From the NCBI GenBank assembly GCA_932294295.1, contig OW028581.1, positions 40,053,495-40,117,494 of the forward strand: a stretch of 64,000 nt of DNA, read 5' to 3'. The stretch is from Alitta virens (lineage: Eukaryota; Annelida; Polychaeta; Phyllodocida; Nereididae). The notes beneath the pieces are model-generated. The model worked only from the letters and a program-made list of their open reading frames with translations, did not search any database and was not told where the DNA came from. The position numbers and the translations under genes are program-made. Positions 46,701 to 50,199 of the stretch are shown here, piece after piece; within the stretch, counting starts at the first letter, position 1, and each line of letters begins with the position of its first letter.

Positions 46701-46725
46701 ATGTTCTCTGACTGACCAAGTTTGA
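14272..46725 (+). CDS. CLASP: CLASP (CLIP-associating protein), C-terminal two thirds
   Basis: Microtubule plus-end-binding protein that promotes rescue and stabilises microtubules. Exons in order: 14272-14375, 14720-14783, 15131-15294, 15513-15588, 16680-16824, 17210 to about 17403, 18131-18256, 19355-19421, 19815-19941, 21005-21133, 23801-23938, 45248-45316, 45825-45941 and 46615-46725 (TGA stop). Family-diagnostic stretches include WADRKEGLLGLQNML, VFTLFLETLIDF, RLAVSRIITWTTEPKS, LSELSNHNER, LWDEHFKTILLLLLETLGD and NLAAIKMQT. Phases agree except around the linker (end of the 17210 exon; 18131 exon to 19355 exon). The 5' part (TOG1/TOG2) is outside the window or left of the micro-exon gene. 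The intron 23939-45247 holds a complete Polinton in the same orientation, so CLASP transcripts must cross about 21 kb here. Confidence 0.95.
17404..18130 (+). other. CLASP intron
   Basis: No coding or structured element seen apart from the short GCCATAGC repeat at its start. Confidence 0.6.
18131..18256 (+). CDS. CLASP: CLASP linker exon
   Basis: 126 nt, phase 0 to 0, acceptor CCAACAG and donor GTATTG. It encodes VKKERDSTSQDSGIQSS...RRQYNPTYYQEDVNNQ, a charged Ser-rich segment whose 'YNPxxY' corresponds to the RDYNPYNYSD region of vertebrate CLASPs between the two C-terminal TOG arrays. The following recognised exon (19355) needs phase 1, so a small exon is missing between them. Confidence 0.75.
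18257..19354 (+). other. CLASP intron with a possible 4-nt micro-exon
   Basis: Mostly featureless. At 18713-18716 TCTG is flanked by a CCGTGCAG acceptor and a GTGAGC donor, and its length would restore the phase (0 to 1). No other candidate exon was seen. Confidence 0.3.
19355..23938 (+). CDS. CLASP: CLASP exons for the C-terminal TOG array, first part
   Basis: Exons 19355-19421 (phase 1 to 2), 19815-19941 (2 to 0), 21005-21133 (0 to 0) and 23801-23938 (0 to 0). They encode DILSELSNHNER, LIRLTREDSMNLWDEHFKTI, TIRALSLVVLKEILMYQ, AELTILKILEAHKDPE, EECAATLANSIPPEHC and VLNPIIQTSEYPVNLAAIK, the conserved CLASP C-terminal domain that binds CLIPs and other partners. The acceptor of the second exon has a run of 18 T. 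The donor after 23938 (GTGAGT) starts the intron that holds the Polinton. Confidence 0.95.
19942..21004 (+). other. CLASP intron
   Basis: No feature recognised. The minus-strand reading frames of 68-97 codons here show no family pattern. Confidence 0.6.
21134..23800 (+). other. CLASP intron
   Basis: 2.7 kb of AT-rich intron with no recognised element. Confidence 0.6.
23939..25582 (+). other. CLASP intron left of the Polinton
   Basis: Around 24,240-24,500 the motif GTTGACA (also CTGACA/ATTGACA) recurs many times with irregular 20-30 nt spacing. Reading frames at 24,558-25,030 have no recognisable family. The rest is featureless. Confidence 0.5.
25583..25588. repeat. Left 6-bp target-site duplication of the Polinton
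   Basis: AACACT directly abuts the terminal repeat that starts ACTACTAAGAGGGG. The identical AACACT is at 45127-45132 beyond the right end. A 6-bp duplication is the known Polinton integrase signature. Confidence 0.9.
25589..26353. repeat. Left terminal inverted repeat of the Polinton
   Basis: About 765 bp matching the reverse complement of 44212-45126. It starts ACTACTAAGAGG and ends at a palindromic AGGTCATGACCT. Inside are tandem sub-repeats of a CACTTCCCATGCTAACTTTCAT phrase mixed with C-runs and a TTGACCCCACTTGACC phrase, then TAGACAG-rich sequence. Confidence 0.9.
26334..26351. promoter_or_regulatory. Nuclear-receptor-type site at the inner end of the left TIR
   Basis: TGGTCAAAGGTCATGACCT combines a DR1-like pair (TGGTCA-A-AGGTCA) with a perfect IR0 palindrome AGGTCATGACCT (26340-26351), the classic palindromic thyroid-hormone-type element. 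Binding is inferred. Confidence 0.45.
26657..26944 (+). CDS. Hypothetical 95-aa Polinton protein
   Basis: First ATG-started frame inside the element, beginning MIIHAEQKITLVSINKERE. It is hydrophilic and charged with no signal peptide, membrane segment or recognised motif. An in-frame extension upstream has no ATG. Its 3' end overlaps the first AGGTCA repeat of the polymerase promoter region. It may be an early accessory gene or not expressed. Confidence 0.35.
   Translation: MIIHAEQKITLVSINKERETFYHSEMESYTDKISLKKLTVTFNTEKNIIHPITPDDESRNGIIWQLEAMRRLNEEGTKDHDPNEETGMSHSLQVI
26934..26973. promoter_or_regulatory. Two DR4-type AGGTCA repeats upstream of polB
   Basis: AGGTCA-TCTA-AGGTCA occurs twice (26934-26949 and 26958-26973), an exact DR4 arrangement each time. 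It lies 145-185 nt upstream of the polymerase ATG. Confidence 0.5.
27017..27085 (+). promoter_or_regulatory. polB core promoter (two CCAAT boxes and TATA box)
   Basis: CCAAT at 27017-27021 and 27043-27047, and TATAAAAAG at 27077-27085. The TATA box is only 41 nt before the ATG at 27118, so the leader would be about 10 nt. Confidence 0.65.
27118..31635 (+). CDS. polB: Protein-primed family B DNA polymerase (pPolB) with duplicated OTU-like N-terminal module
   Basis: 1,505 residues; replicates the element by protein priming. The exonuclease domain has Exo I FFDFEAT (about 578), Exo II SNYDFVF (about 706) and Exo III YCRTDVEIL (about 822). The palm has motif A YDFTSLYS (about 1090), motif B KLALNSFWGKFG (about 1270) and motif C YMDTDSVLY (about 1366). 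A YEFYGCRWHGC segment (about 980) is typical of Polinton polymerases. Residues 490-570 form Cys/His clusters, probably zinc-binding. The N-terminus holds two copies of one module (about 150-290 and 320-460). Copy 2 keeps NDVTCAARAIV (Cys329) and HFHAIT (His432), reminiscent of an OTU Cys/His pair; copy 1 reads NDTTGVARSII, without the Cys. The ATG at 27118 is chosen for its promoter position and because it opens the whole frame. Confidence 0.97.
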   Translation: MAKRSLFDDNSRVKAPRLLPYHIKEIQHRVARRYGYEERNFRATFDQQYMGHRLIDIQQQLEDMFQDVVDKATERHGPHDKARVVIQHNDLRQDIVIHMRPESLITGKTIMDRMEKVLQSDESLSVDNSFHVNFGIFHPDKGGGSPIITIPEIPNDTTGVARSIIVCMAKLRKDPLFNNLIRADKAHQLGANSQLGRARRILTKLQLPWDRSIELSQLFKFEDHFNVQIIVVDADYNILHMNETRENRIFLYQDNGMHSIINIEGLLPNREICFNCKMFYKKQSHHIFHSQKQQKRLLITSTNTQDMNSSLFRKKCIVTIPELPNDVTCAARAIVICMAKLQEDPQYHHLIDHQRAHRPGSNSQLSRALQLLKEVKLPANRQIEIREFHKFEDHLDVQIVVIDKTVGHDVTYAGNQSRKSKIFLYKDGDHFHAITNIHGLFASKEICTACLQFYGRNSTHHCSQRCPVCNREECTWDGKLHCKDCNRLCRSPQCYHTHKETQQYQKGPRKDQDKLSRCDMYFKCTSCRKLLNTLYRSREEHVCHEWQCQCCSLFFVGEHHCYMRSAEAKPSTEKFIFFDFEATQDEVFQCQDGYMPTKRSTCQTCTEDYVCPTCRRCNNCNLWYCGLSQHIPNMVIAQTECSECTDQQTHCNSCGVQCHNHSKSSTCPSCYKKEVMFKGQNTLEDFGRWLFHESHKGYTSMAHCGSNYDFVFLQHYLINNGIFPKIIRNGTKIIYMHVPGLSMRFIDSYRFMPMALKKLPKTLGLSAALNKGDFPHKFNTREHFQQRHFASYPEMQYYSRDIEADWYRNRIGPYDMHKDMEEYCRTDVEILRKASLTFRKLIKDVTSVETDDGMQSTDPFSEVTIASTCMQIFRQNFLVEYYDATLQDNSKVTLKKKGGNYHNGTDTVPAGEIKEKLFEASDIAHIPSNGYTARNNHSYKSIQWLEYLSHKNNISIQHARNTGEFKVDKYRIDGASESGVLYEFYGCRWHGCATCFPDRHIRDRPGGSTMQELHDKTMNREEFLKTRAPKLVTIWECQFDQQVKESPVMNDFVSKLDIPQRLDIRSSFFGGRVIPVSIYHKVQPGEKIHFYDFTSLYSFINKYKPLPVRHPKIITRDFDYSMASYFGIAKLKILPPQSLYHAVLPYRCRGKLTFPLCRTCCDNENIKPCQCTTDERAITGTYCTPEIMKAIEKGYTVLKIYEVYHWEQTSDTLFREYVDTFLRIKQESSGKPSWVKTDADMERYIEQYQTAEGITLIKENIKHNPGLRTVAKLALNSFWGKFGQKPNQTKNHYFTDPVKFKRMMNDPTTEIINIHMVNEECLMVESKSRTTFEPDNLKSNDVIASFTTCWARLELYNLIDFLGRRVLYMDTDSVLYTAKEGDPMPPLGDFLGQLTDELPQGQWITEFISSGPKSYAYRLTDGSECVKFKGLTINSSNIHIVNFQSMQDLINQKLTIKLPPYNLFTRDKVNGGIFNRTTYKTAHLVFDKRILLDNYVSVPFGYLSI
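31678..31704. repeat. AT dinucleotide repeat
   Basis: Simple (AT)n run between polB and the 2-TM gene. An AATAAAAATG poly(A)-like signal follows at about 31717. Confidence 0.8.
31772..32017 (+). CDS. Small two-transmembrane Polinton protein
   Basis: 81 residues. A polar N-terminus precedes two hydrophobic segments, ALYIVILSSIVNLSL (about 30-46) and LWVTLLSSSISVLLPAP (about 52-68). This spacing, with NLSL and the LLSS...LLPxP ending, recurs in small proteins of other Polintons and adintovirus-like elements; its role is unknown and a virion or host-membrane function is plausible. Its stop codon overlaps the integrase start (ATGGATGA, 32010-32017), which suggests coupled expression. Confidence 0.65.
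   Translation: MESHSVNTDDLNIQGKKVNKHKIIYFSQVIALYIVILSSIVNLSLQHPLTELWVTLLSSSISVLLPAPSYRTQAKDRTDNG
32010..33101 (+). CDS. int: Retroviral-type integrase with C-terminal chromodomain
   Basis: 363 residues; catalyses insertion that produces the 6-bp target duplication. The catalytic triad is visible as Asp79 (IWDSDLMDM), Asp140 (LRTDQGSEY) and Glu174 (NYAERAIRTVKG), with 33 residues between the last two. A C-terminal chromodomain (about 318-362, YKVERVLRYRIKGG...WLGYP...SWV) may guide insertion to marked chromatin. The N-terminal zinc-binding region seen in many integrases is short or absent here. The gene overlaps its upstream and downstream neighbours by 8 nt each. Confidence 0.95.
   Translation: MDDYLKSIYYQTNKAGSFTGITKFWQSIKADGNPLRLRFKDVRDWQSKQYSYSLHKPTKEKFPREAILVGEINEIWDSDLMDMQKFSRQNDGVKYLAIFIDLFSRYLRIEPMKRKTGDEMIKAMKKVFTKDNAPRTLRTDQGSEYKAKQVQELLSSLGIHHIITYNVYHANYAERAIRTVKGRLFRYFTHHQTHRYIDSLESLVHSYNDTIHSSIRMPPSKVTPENQQELYEKIYLPIELKRENTPVYYKFKIGDKVRVSYARRPFDTGYDKKWSEELFLIHKQVRSHPPRYRLIDLQQEEIKGSFYEQELQMAHVGDDDLYKVERVLRYRIKGGKRQGLVSWLGYPAKFNSWVDADEIKNYE
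33094..33480 (+). CDS. Small conserved Polinton protein, candidate minor capsid
   Basis: 128 residues from the ATG at 33094, which overlaps the integrase stop (ATGAATGA). It begins MNEFYVIINSSQSTDLFENT and contains FKVKLNRPLRLKGRWMVGL, a 'FxVxL...xLxGxWxVGL' pattern that I recognise from Polinton and adintovirus genes near the capsid genes. A beta-rich single jelly-roll (penton-like) role is plausible but unproven. It is shorter than many Polinton minor capsid proteins. Confidence 0.55.
   Translation: MNEFYVIINSSQSTDLFENTPASFKVKLNRPLRLKGRWMVGLCQYDSTIVDQVYVCSNICTSTIVGSNQLSILRHITKDTIDYQPFYTAVPQDLIDIVHIYLLNDRTEKKIRDNDGLTRITLHFVLKE
33521..33926 (+). pseudogene. Basic core-like protein with a frame break
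   Basis: An ATG at 33521 opens a frame that ends at TGA 33620-33622. A second frame, shifted by one base, runs on to 33926 and is very rich in Lys/Arg (KLKRKPSAKKVLKRRQ, SKKRKFGRA). Both frames read well across a run of six C at 33604-33609, where one base too many would explain the break. The second frame has its own ATG at 33711. The product looks like a DNA-condensing core protein, comparable to small basic virion proteins of adenovirus-like elements. The break could be a real mutation, an assembly error at the homopolymer, or programmed frameshifting. The 3' end overlaps the capsid gene by 35 nt. Confidence 0.5.
33892..35160 (+). CDS. MCP: Major capsid protein (double jelly-roll)
   Basis: 422 residues, ATG at 33892. 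The N-terminus (SLAELDLFSPPVVQTAVE) and the following YxDYRPITQL...FDIxEQKHFIDLYNSQLYVKLKI match Polinton PY/major capsid proteins, which fold as double jelly-rolls and build the virion facets. Beta-rich throughout, with a central VFMQKRYLLNNTRLTIKLDR. Shorter than some family members, but no internal break is seen. A stop-proximal AATAAAAG sequence (35157-35164) could serve as a poly(A) signal. Confidence 0.85.
   Translation: MAVKSASLAELDLFSPPVVQTAVEREYNTDYRPITQLSDEAPVLFDITEQKHFIDLYNSQLYVKLKIVKKDGAAVTTAKKVIPVNNILHSLWEKITVTIEGKEVTTSNKAYPYKAMFSTLLSYQKDTKDSQLQAQGYFKDDSKDMDKITENVGGARRNKLFQKSNTVELQGPLYEDVFMQKRYLLNNTRLTIKLDRMPQEFILMNLETAVSYKLTLQDVVFKARMVDLDPSVQYSIARTLETQPALYPYTRREIRVENLPIGFTSGTLENIFPNQLPSRIITALVPAKAYNGDVKQNPFNFKPFDLNRISLTVNGTTIATYTPTFDDEGTGVAPSYLSLYEAFKELGNDFSNDINLSDYSRSYALYAFNIKPTFRSSTLPDQGHTRLSISFKTALTEAACLLIHAETPALMEISSTRNVILK
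35196..35921 (+). CDS. ATPase: Genome-packaging ATPase (FtsK/HerA superfamily)
   Basis: 241 residues. Walker A SPTQGGKTSF (about 43-52) and Walker B LLVLDDLM (about 116-123) are intact, with a downstream sensor-like VILLTHN. This is the typical compact Polinton packaging ATPase that pumps DNA into the capsid. It follows the major capsid gene by 35 nt, the usual arrangement. Confidence 0.95.
   Translation: MERPNIVDISFAEEHSDVPESWKTMSQDKVLILFPSPSNIIISSPTQGGKTSFVYRLLKHDLFQQTPKNIMYCYNSTWQQKFDKMQEEIDNITFHHGMPSDGDLEDFQTSSNDHKLLVLDDLMTHASDADSILKLFTVGTHHNHCTVILLTHNIFVKSKHGRSLSLNTQVFILMANTRDILQVKTLGRQIDIPKLSDAYSLATPRPYTYFIIDLHNHTPQNLRLRSHIFPDDDLTTVYKAQ
35947..36258 (+). CDS. Small basic helical Polinton protein
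   Basis: 103 residues, start MSAVKKNLSFIKLL. The pattern (QRTVLLQTIS, LRQIVRNILEGGL, ELKRYSGDLRKLAN, then a basic stretch and a hydrophobic LLxLL-like tail LKAVFPQLQLL) is shared by short proteins found beside ATPase/capsid genes in many Polintons and adintoviruses. A virion core or membrane-active role has been suggested for such proteins; I cannot tell which applies here. Its stop overlaps the next start as ATGA (36255-36258). Confidence 0.6.
   Translation: MSAVKKNLSFIKLLFTADAGQRTVLLQTISRPQSEALRQIVRNILEGGLVISQPAVRELKRYSGDLRKLANSKEKGRRGLCLKLKRAWPKVLKAVFPQLQLLE
36255..36689 (+). CDS. Conserved Polinton protein of unknown function (144 aa)
   Basis: Begins MKFFVIPVSTYNKLKSQ at the ATGA overlap. 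An acidic middle is followed by SSIISWSPNGNVNI, LPNTNIVDLVRTAV and PVGWIQFHQVLKHINTPLSLI. The 'W...G...NIVDLV......PxGWxxFxxxLxxxNxP' pattern recurs in small ORFs of invertebrate Polintons. Function unknown. Position suggests a virion or assembly protein. Confidence 0.55.
   Translation: MKFFVIPVSTYNKLKSQVKDDIQPPKTSEVMEHIEEKSEGGEDDFILESFSKSTKEKASRLLSYLKRYSSIISWSPNGNVNINTKILPNTNIVDLVRTAVNGTRKKPVGWIQFHQVLKHINTPLSLISTSPPGTPAKTSKWLIH
36690..36820. other. GC-rich spacer
   Basis: Short GC-rich stretch with purine and C runs and GGGCGCGAGCGCG. Unlike the AT-rich surroundings; no gene. Confidence 0.4.
36821..37037 (+). promoter_or_regulatory. Duplicated promoter of the PC4-like gene (DR4, CCAAT, TATA-like)
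   Basis: Two tandem copies of about 92 bp (36821-36911 and 36913-37005). Each has TGACCT-GAAA-TGACCT (DR4 on the minus strand, 36821-36836 and 36913-36928), a further AGGTCA-type half site or its variant, and a CCAAT box. A third CCAAT precedes TATTTAAG (37030-37037), 32 nt before the ATG at 37069. Confidence 0.6.
37069..37476 (+). CDS. Tandem PC4/p15-like single-stranded-DNA-binding protein (candidate)
   Basis: 135 residues from the ATG at 37069. Residues 18-55 read YRVSYKEYHGKMLLHLRMYEY...PTKKGVCLSPKDAKVL, which follows the PC4/p15 coactivator layout (F/Y-x-GK-x4-hR-x-Y, P-x-KKG-h-L-x4). Residues 87-130 repeat it: DYGTADIRLFWVP, then VPTKCGVNLKKGEFEQL. PC4-fold proteins bind ssDNA and act in transcription or replication, so an ssDNA-binding role beside a protein-primed polymerase would make sense. 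Known PC4 domains usually dimerise from single copies; here two divergent halves may form an internal dimer. The call is by motif only. AATAAACTG follows the stop as a poly(A)-like signal. Confidence 0.55.
   Translation: MAIVNDVVYFEEDLGRGYRVSYKEYHGKMLLHLRMYEYSLPTKKGVCLSPKDAKVLMNLSPRVLAALEAKEELELFINDDIKLRVTDYGTADIRLFWVPPGDIEKVPTKCGVNLKKGEFEQLSNIMNINRHFFMY
37477..38094. other. No gene recognised (Polinton spacer)
   Basis: Non-coding. A phrase at 37,840-37,980 (ACAGCGATAAATGACACATCATTAGAACCGCAATACAAAGC and what follows) recurs in diverged form at 42,025-42,140, so it is a short internal repeat of the element. Confidence 0.5.
38111..38145 (-). terminator. Histone-mRNA-type 3' end of the RING-type gene
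   Basis: On the minus strand, GGCCTTTTTCAAGGCC (38145-38130) is a 16-nt hairpin with 6-bp stem and TTTC loop, followed by ACCA. After about 10 nt comes TCCAAAGAGAG (38120-38110), like the purine-rich histone downstream element. It lies about 20 nt past the TGA of the RING-type gene. This matches the GGYYYTTYTNARRRCC consensus. Confidence 0.7.
38164..38556 (-). CDS. RING-type zinc protein
   Basis: 130 residues. The Cys pairs are C3/C6 (CLIC), C17/C18, C28/C31 (VCQSC) and C57/C60 (PVCPFCRSKF), which fits a RING-like or C4C4-type zinc fold. A coiled helix follows (AKIAKKEMEQILTGLLQERNELRRAL). Small viral RING proteins commonly act as E3 ubiquitin ligases on host factors, but a canonical RING His is absent, so the activity is uncertain. 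Transcribed divergently from the gene at 39077, and its transcript likely ends at a histone-type stem-loop. Confidence 0.65.
   Translation of the reverse strand: MLCLICCENRQQVTYSCCSTDSMEMKVCQSCAEHIFIGNVTSAVMNGVNNPRLAPVCPFCRSKFFVIRKQNGSRVSISTRNVLLTAKIAKKEMEQILTGLLQERNELRRALIHGHLVPLGQILGVPVRRN
38557..39076. promoter_or_regulatory. Bidirectional promoter with tandem repeat and poly-G tracts
   Basis: Shared upstream region of two divergent genes. It holds two near-identical copies of about 180 bp (38,664-38,815 and 38,843-38,995), each with GGTAGGTGAGAGAGGATTAG, AAAGGTCAGTG and GGCCATATTTG, separated by T-runs and G-runs of up to 14. The AAAGGTCA half sites resemble orphan nuclear receptor sites. 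Confidence 0.5.
39077..39388 (+). CDS. Unknown 103-aa Polinton protein
   Basis: Start MAGFSESFAHHVSSRHMNT. Globular-looking, with FFDWISMEMVMGWSIQAVQDGKW and YSKCLYEEIGRLRHSRIITD. I do not recognise a family; it is not histone-like. It is paired divergently with the RING-type gene and ends in two consecutive histone-type hairpins, the first overlapping its stop codon. The matching 3' ends suggest both genes are regulated together. Confidence 0.5.
   Translation: MAGFSESFAHHVSSRHMNTMDNKSQFFDWISMEMVMGWSIQAVQDGKWIETDKDNKSVYSKCLYEEIGRLRHSRIITDVISVVTNYQEFIITAYPDHQRKFHY
39388..39460 (+). terminator. Histone-mRNA-type 3' end, two hairpins
   Basis: GGTCTTTTTCAAGACT (39388-39403, one weak pair) then a perfect GGCCTTTTTCAAGGCC (39423-39438) followed by ACCA, and CTCCAAAGAGAGC (39447-39459) as downstream element. 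The block 39419-39474 is an inverted repeat of 38096-38150. Confidence 0.7.
39676..42770 (-). CDS. Five-exon type I transmembrane protein with mucin-like stalk
   Basis: Exons from 5' to 3': 42637-42770 (ATG at 42770), 40500-41020, 40226-40360, 39938-40006 and 39676-39743 (TAA). Phases agree at every junction (2, 1, 1, 1), donors are GTAAGT, GTGAGA, GTAATT and GTTAGT, and all acceptors are CAG; total 309 codons including the stop. Exon 1 encodes a signal peptide (MDAFKFLLFVSIVFA) and an acidic segment. Exon 2 holds a short ectodomain, a long Thr/Ser stalk of TTSE repeats likely to be O-glycosylated, and a membrane span (LISCIAGSSVVLCILVACII) followed by CCKG. Exons 3-5 encode a polar tail with basic patches. 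I do not recognise the ectodomain. Host-derived surface protein or attachment-type glycoprotein are both possible. Introns are unusual for a Polinton core gene and suggest DNA-level capture. AATAAA lies downstream at about 39,613. Confidence 0.75.
41021..42636 (-). other. Intron 1 of the membrane-protein gene
   Basis: AT-rich, no ORF of note. Contains a tandem pair around 41,650-41,880 (AATGCAATTG...CACA...GGACTGGATAAAA-GAAACATT) and the diverged copy of the spacer repeat at 42,025-42,140. Confidence 0.5.
42771..43818. other. No gene recognised (between membrane-protein and CARD genes)
   Basis: Promoter region of the membrane-protein gene on its left and 3' flank of the CARD gene on its right. 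No TATA box or hairpin was evident. Confidence 0.4.
43819..44091 (-). CDS. CARD-only protein
   Basis: 90 residues, ATG at 44091. The whole protein fits one caspase-recruitment domain: LKVHRDTIRKNFVSLV (helix 1), VLPSLFEDGILSHDMVSEIL (helices 2-3, with the typical 'L...G.L....'), RNCFLLLLLQRRGPKAFCSF (the hallmark 'LL..L..RGP.AF' of helices 4-5) and VKALKHANRKDLANHLI (helix 6). CARDs nucleate death-fold assemblies in apoptosis and innate signalling. A CARD without other domains usually acts as an adaptor or a dominant inhibitor. Position in the last part of the element, next to the right terminal repeat, fits host-derived cargo. Its target is unknown. Confidence 0.85.
   Translation of the reverse strand: MLKVHRDTIRKNFVSLVREVPCEDVLPSLFEDGILSHDMVSEILEKPASERNCFLLLLLQRRGPKAFCSFVKALKHANRKDLANHLISFQ
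44185..44192 (-). promoter_or_regulatory. TATA-like box of the CARD gene
   Basis: Minus-strand TATTTAAG, the same sequence as in the PC4-like promoter, 94 nt upstream of the ATG. The IR0 site at 44214-44225 lies about 20 nt further upstream. Confidence 0.5.
44212..45126. repeat. Right terminal inverted repeat of the Polinton
   Basis: About 915 bp, inverted relative to 25589-26353. It is longer mainly because of extra sub-repeat copies and a block at 44,290-44,390 with no match on the left. It ends CCTCTTAGTAGT directly before AACACT. Confidence 0.9.
44214..44225. promoter_or_regulatory. IR0 nuclear-receptor-type palindrome at the inner end of the right TIR
   Basis: AGGTCATGACCT, identical to 26340-26351 in the left repeat. 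The adjoining pair here reads TGGCCA-A-AGGTCA (reverse strand). Confidence 0.45.
45127..45132. repeat. Right 6-bp target-site duplication of the Polinton
   Basis: AACACT, identical to 25583-25588. Confidence 0.9.
45248..46725 (+). CDS. CLASP: CLASP last three coding exons
   Basis: Exons 45248-45316, 45825-45941 and 46615-46725, all phase 0. They encode VIELLSKDILMKHLSDIVPG, STVRKASIFCLVALYMVVGE and LKLLEVYIKRA, the end of the CLASP C-terminal domain, then a Ser/Thr-rich tail and TGA at 46723-46725. These continue in phase from the exon ending at 23938, showing that the Polinton interrupts an intron and not the coding sequence. Confidence 0.95.
45942..46614 (+). other. CLASP last intron
   Basis: At 45,970-46,100 there is a tandem GATTCA start, a T-rich run, and CGCAAGGAGACCTCAC...GTGAGGCCACCTGGAGAT. 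It looks like a dispersed-repeat tail but I cannot name it. Confidence 0.4.
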
Positions 46726-49700
46726 CACCTCGCTCCGCATAGCCAACCCCCGCCCCCTGGAACTAGTGCTGCCGCCCTGGTGGCTAAACCTGACACTACT
46801 TACGTACAAGCCTGGCTGGAGACCATGCCTGGTTCTGAGGCTGCCAAGTCAAGGACAGACGAAGCAACTGCGACTGAATAATCAGCGAAGATATCGTCTA
46901 GTTGCGCAACTTACCTACCAAGCATGTTACTCCACTAACTTTTGCAAACTTTTGCAAATAATAAAAGCTATTATTTATCAACTAAACTGGTATAATCATG
47001 ATTATTGAATGAGATAAATATAACATAACATGCACTGTGAATATGCTATAACATAGCATGTATAACGCAGTTATGCTAATTGATGCTAATTGCAATACTT
47101 AACCTTTCAAGAATAAAGTTTCATGAACTGTTGGCTATGCGGATCCCCATGCCTTATAGATTAAGCTCTTCCTGCTTTCTGACCATTTTTAGAACGCAAA
47201 TATTTCCTATTTGAATTTTTACAAGTCTTCAGTTTATAGTTTCTAGGCTAGGGAAAATTCAATGTTTGTTACTTACCGTAGCGGAGGCAAGTATAATCTA
47301 TACAAAAATAACTGTAACCTACACAGAAGTAATTGTAATTTATACGTGATGTAAATACATCATCTTGATAATTTAAACGATGTTAATTTAATGAAAACCT
47401 CTGGTATTAAATTAACCATTTTATCATGTAGTAATTACGACCTTATTGCGACGTGTGTTGTCTGTATATCATTGTCACTAAATAACTAATCTGCGACATG
47501 TACCATTTAAATGTGATAGTATATGAATGTATTACGTACTTTATTTCAACTGCCGAATGTATTAACGCTAAATGGAAATGTATGCAAGATCTTCGGGGGT
47601 TCAATGTGTACACCAGGTGAAGCAGTTGTTTGTATGATCTGTTTTTTAAATGAAGGTGACTTTATGGACTCCAAGTAATGGTTAAGTTTATTGTTTTTTT
47701 GTGAAGAATGCTGATATTGATTACATTCAATTTCCTTAAGAAATTCTTTGAGAAATCTTTAATAGTTCTTTGTGAGGCAAGATGAAAGAAATATTCAATC
47801 AATGTAAATTTCCTGAAAAGGTCAATAACTGGTGCATGTTTATTATTATTTTGTCTTCTGACCCTACTGTCGAATACAAAGTCCAAAATTTGTTGAATGC
47901 AAATAATGTCTAATGCTAATTTCTAAATGTGGTTGAATTATGTTATGCGAAGTCTGTATTTATGAATAAAATAATTTATTTACCATTATTTGATGCATCA
48001 TGTTTGTTAAAACAAATTAGATGTGTAGTTGTCATATTATGTTATGCAATACAGTTGAGGTCATAATTAGTATTTTGCAAGAAAGTTATTTTGTAGTTTA
48101 ACCTAGCATAACAAGTCCTCCTGTAAATGCTGTTATTTCTAATATTCTTTAAACCTTCAGACCTTTAACTGCTATGGCTTGAATTCTCATTTAATTAGTC
48201 CACTTCAATTCTTTATGTCAATTTACCAAATATAATAACAGCGAGAAAGATGACAGTATATGTGGGCCTTGCATGACACTGCAATATGTTAAGTTTGCCT
48301 TTCATACGTTTGCTGTATTTCATACGTTTGTTGTATTAACGTATCGGTTCACTCGGTTAAGCTGGATCACGGAATGTGCTGCTGCGTGTAGCTTTTTGAT
48401 TGCTGCAACAGTTATGTGGTTCTTGTACCGCCTTTAGGACATCCGTCATTTAAGGCAATGCGAGTTTGTTACGGCTAATATAATTTTGGATGTGGTGTAC
48501 ACTACAGTTTTTACTTCAATTAATTTGCTGCTGTCTGGTTTTGTAAGCTATTTGTGATAATGCAAATGCCCAAGTGAATTATTTGAGTGTGCTCCTCAGT
48601 GGCCTATTTTGTTTTCTTGTATATAGATGTATAGTCTCGTCCATTTTACTCATTAACAAACTGGTGTTGATCGATGGCTGCTGCTAAATGGTACAAGTTT
48701 GTGATTAAACTATTACGATGTTGTGCGTGTACACTCTTGACTTGATTAATAAATTAATATGTACATAATTTGATCTCTTGGTGTTTTGTTGGTAACGTTA
48801 CTCGGGTGCCATCCAAACAATTACTAGAAGACAGCCTGGTGACAAACTGCTACCACTTACAGAGTTCTCTGTCTGTGGGATGTCATGGTTATCATAAACT
48901 GAACTTAGCCTATACAAAATAATGTCCTAGGCAGATGTAATAATGAGATGATATGATTCAGAAAGGACACTATCTCGCACCTCATTCAGTCTCACTGGTC
49001 ACTATGACGAGATTACTCAAACTGTATGCTAGTAATAATCACGCTCATCGTGGGTATAATATAATATATTTTAGCAGTGATCTGAAGATATATTAGCCTA
49101 TGGGCCATTTATTCTTCAAAACGTGTTCTTTCCGAAGCTTTTATCATATCATTAATTATAAAATAAACCCTGCCATCTCATGTATGGCTATGGTCATGAA
49201 TTAGCCACTTGAGACCAGTAGTGCTCAAAATTGCTCATTGAGACATTGTAATATTGCACAAGCGGCTTAGCTATGGTATTTGCAAGCAAATCAACATAAT
49301 GAGCAGAACGTCATTTGCTTCCATTTCATCCTTTATGGTCCAATGTTAACACACAGTAATTCTACTGTTGAATATTTTGCTGCATTTTTGTTCAAGTGAT
49401 GCAGCTTGAAGTTCATCAAATTGTAGTTAAGACGAACAGTGAATCAAACGAGAAAATTAAGTTAATTAATCGATTTAATGAAACAAACTTTAATATCACA
49501 ATTATAAATAATTATTCCAAAAATTAACCATTAATTATGTTTTCTTATATCTTATTCATATATAAAGGCAAATTTAGTAAAAAACTGCACCACATTTCAG
49601 TTTGTCATTTGAACACATCACATTCACTAGTTCCATCATGCATGAACATCACTACAATGGAAGTTATAGTGCTGCATAGTTTCCAATAAGTTAATAATAC

Positions 49701-49979
49701 ATTGTGTAGTCAATGAAATATGTTTAATTCAGATGTAGTTAACAACTTCTTATTTCGTTTTAGTACAATATCAAAGATTTTACTGACAATACTGCTTGGA
49801 CTAATTGGTCGGTAATTTCTTGATATATGGTTTTTGTTTGCATTCAGTGATTGGGATCATGGGAAACAAAAAAAATTTTTTAACGAAGTTCGAAAGAGGC
49901 AGAGGGTCGGGTAGGCTGATTGGCGGGAGGGTGGGCATGACACTTTTGTTTACATTAATACACATATTGATCCTAACAA
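46726..49979. other. CLASP 3' UTR and intergenic DNA
   Basis: Poly(A)-type AATAAA signals near 46,970 and 47,111 could end CLASP transcripts. The rest is AT-rich with no recognised gene. Confidence 0.5.
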
Positions 49980-50199
49980 AATTTCATACGGTAATACTCA
50001 ATATGGCCTAGTGGTCCCTTTTGATAGTCACACTGACATGTATTGGCCATGTTTTTCCAAAATTTGTTATGGAAAACTCGCGCTACTGGAACCATGGGAA
50101 AAAATATATAAAAAGTTTTTAATTTAATCACATTTTGTTCAGTGTGACTATCAAATCACACCACTAGGCCAGCCATATAGAGTATTAATGTATGAAATG
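49980..50199. mobile_element. Fold-back inverted-repeat element
   Basis: Arms of about 58 nt (49980-50035 and 50140-50199) are inverted repeats sharing ATGGCCTAGTGG or its variant and TTTGATAGTCACACTGA. They are separated by about 100 nt of AT-rich DNA. Non-coding. Confidence 0.6.
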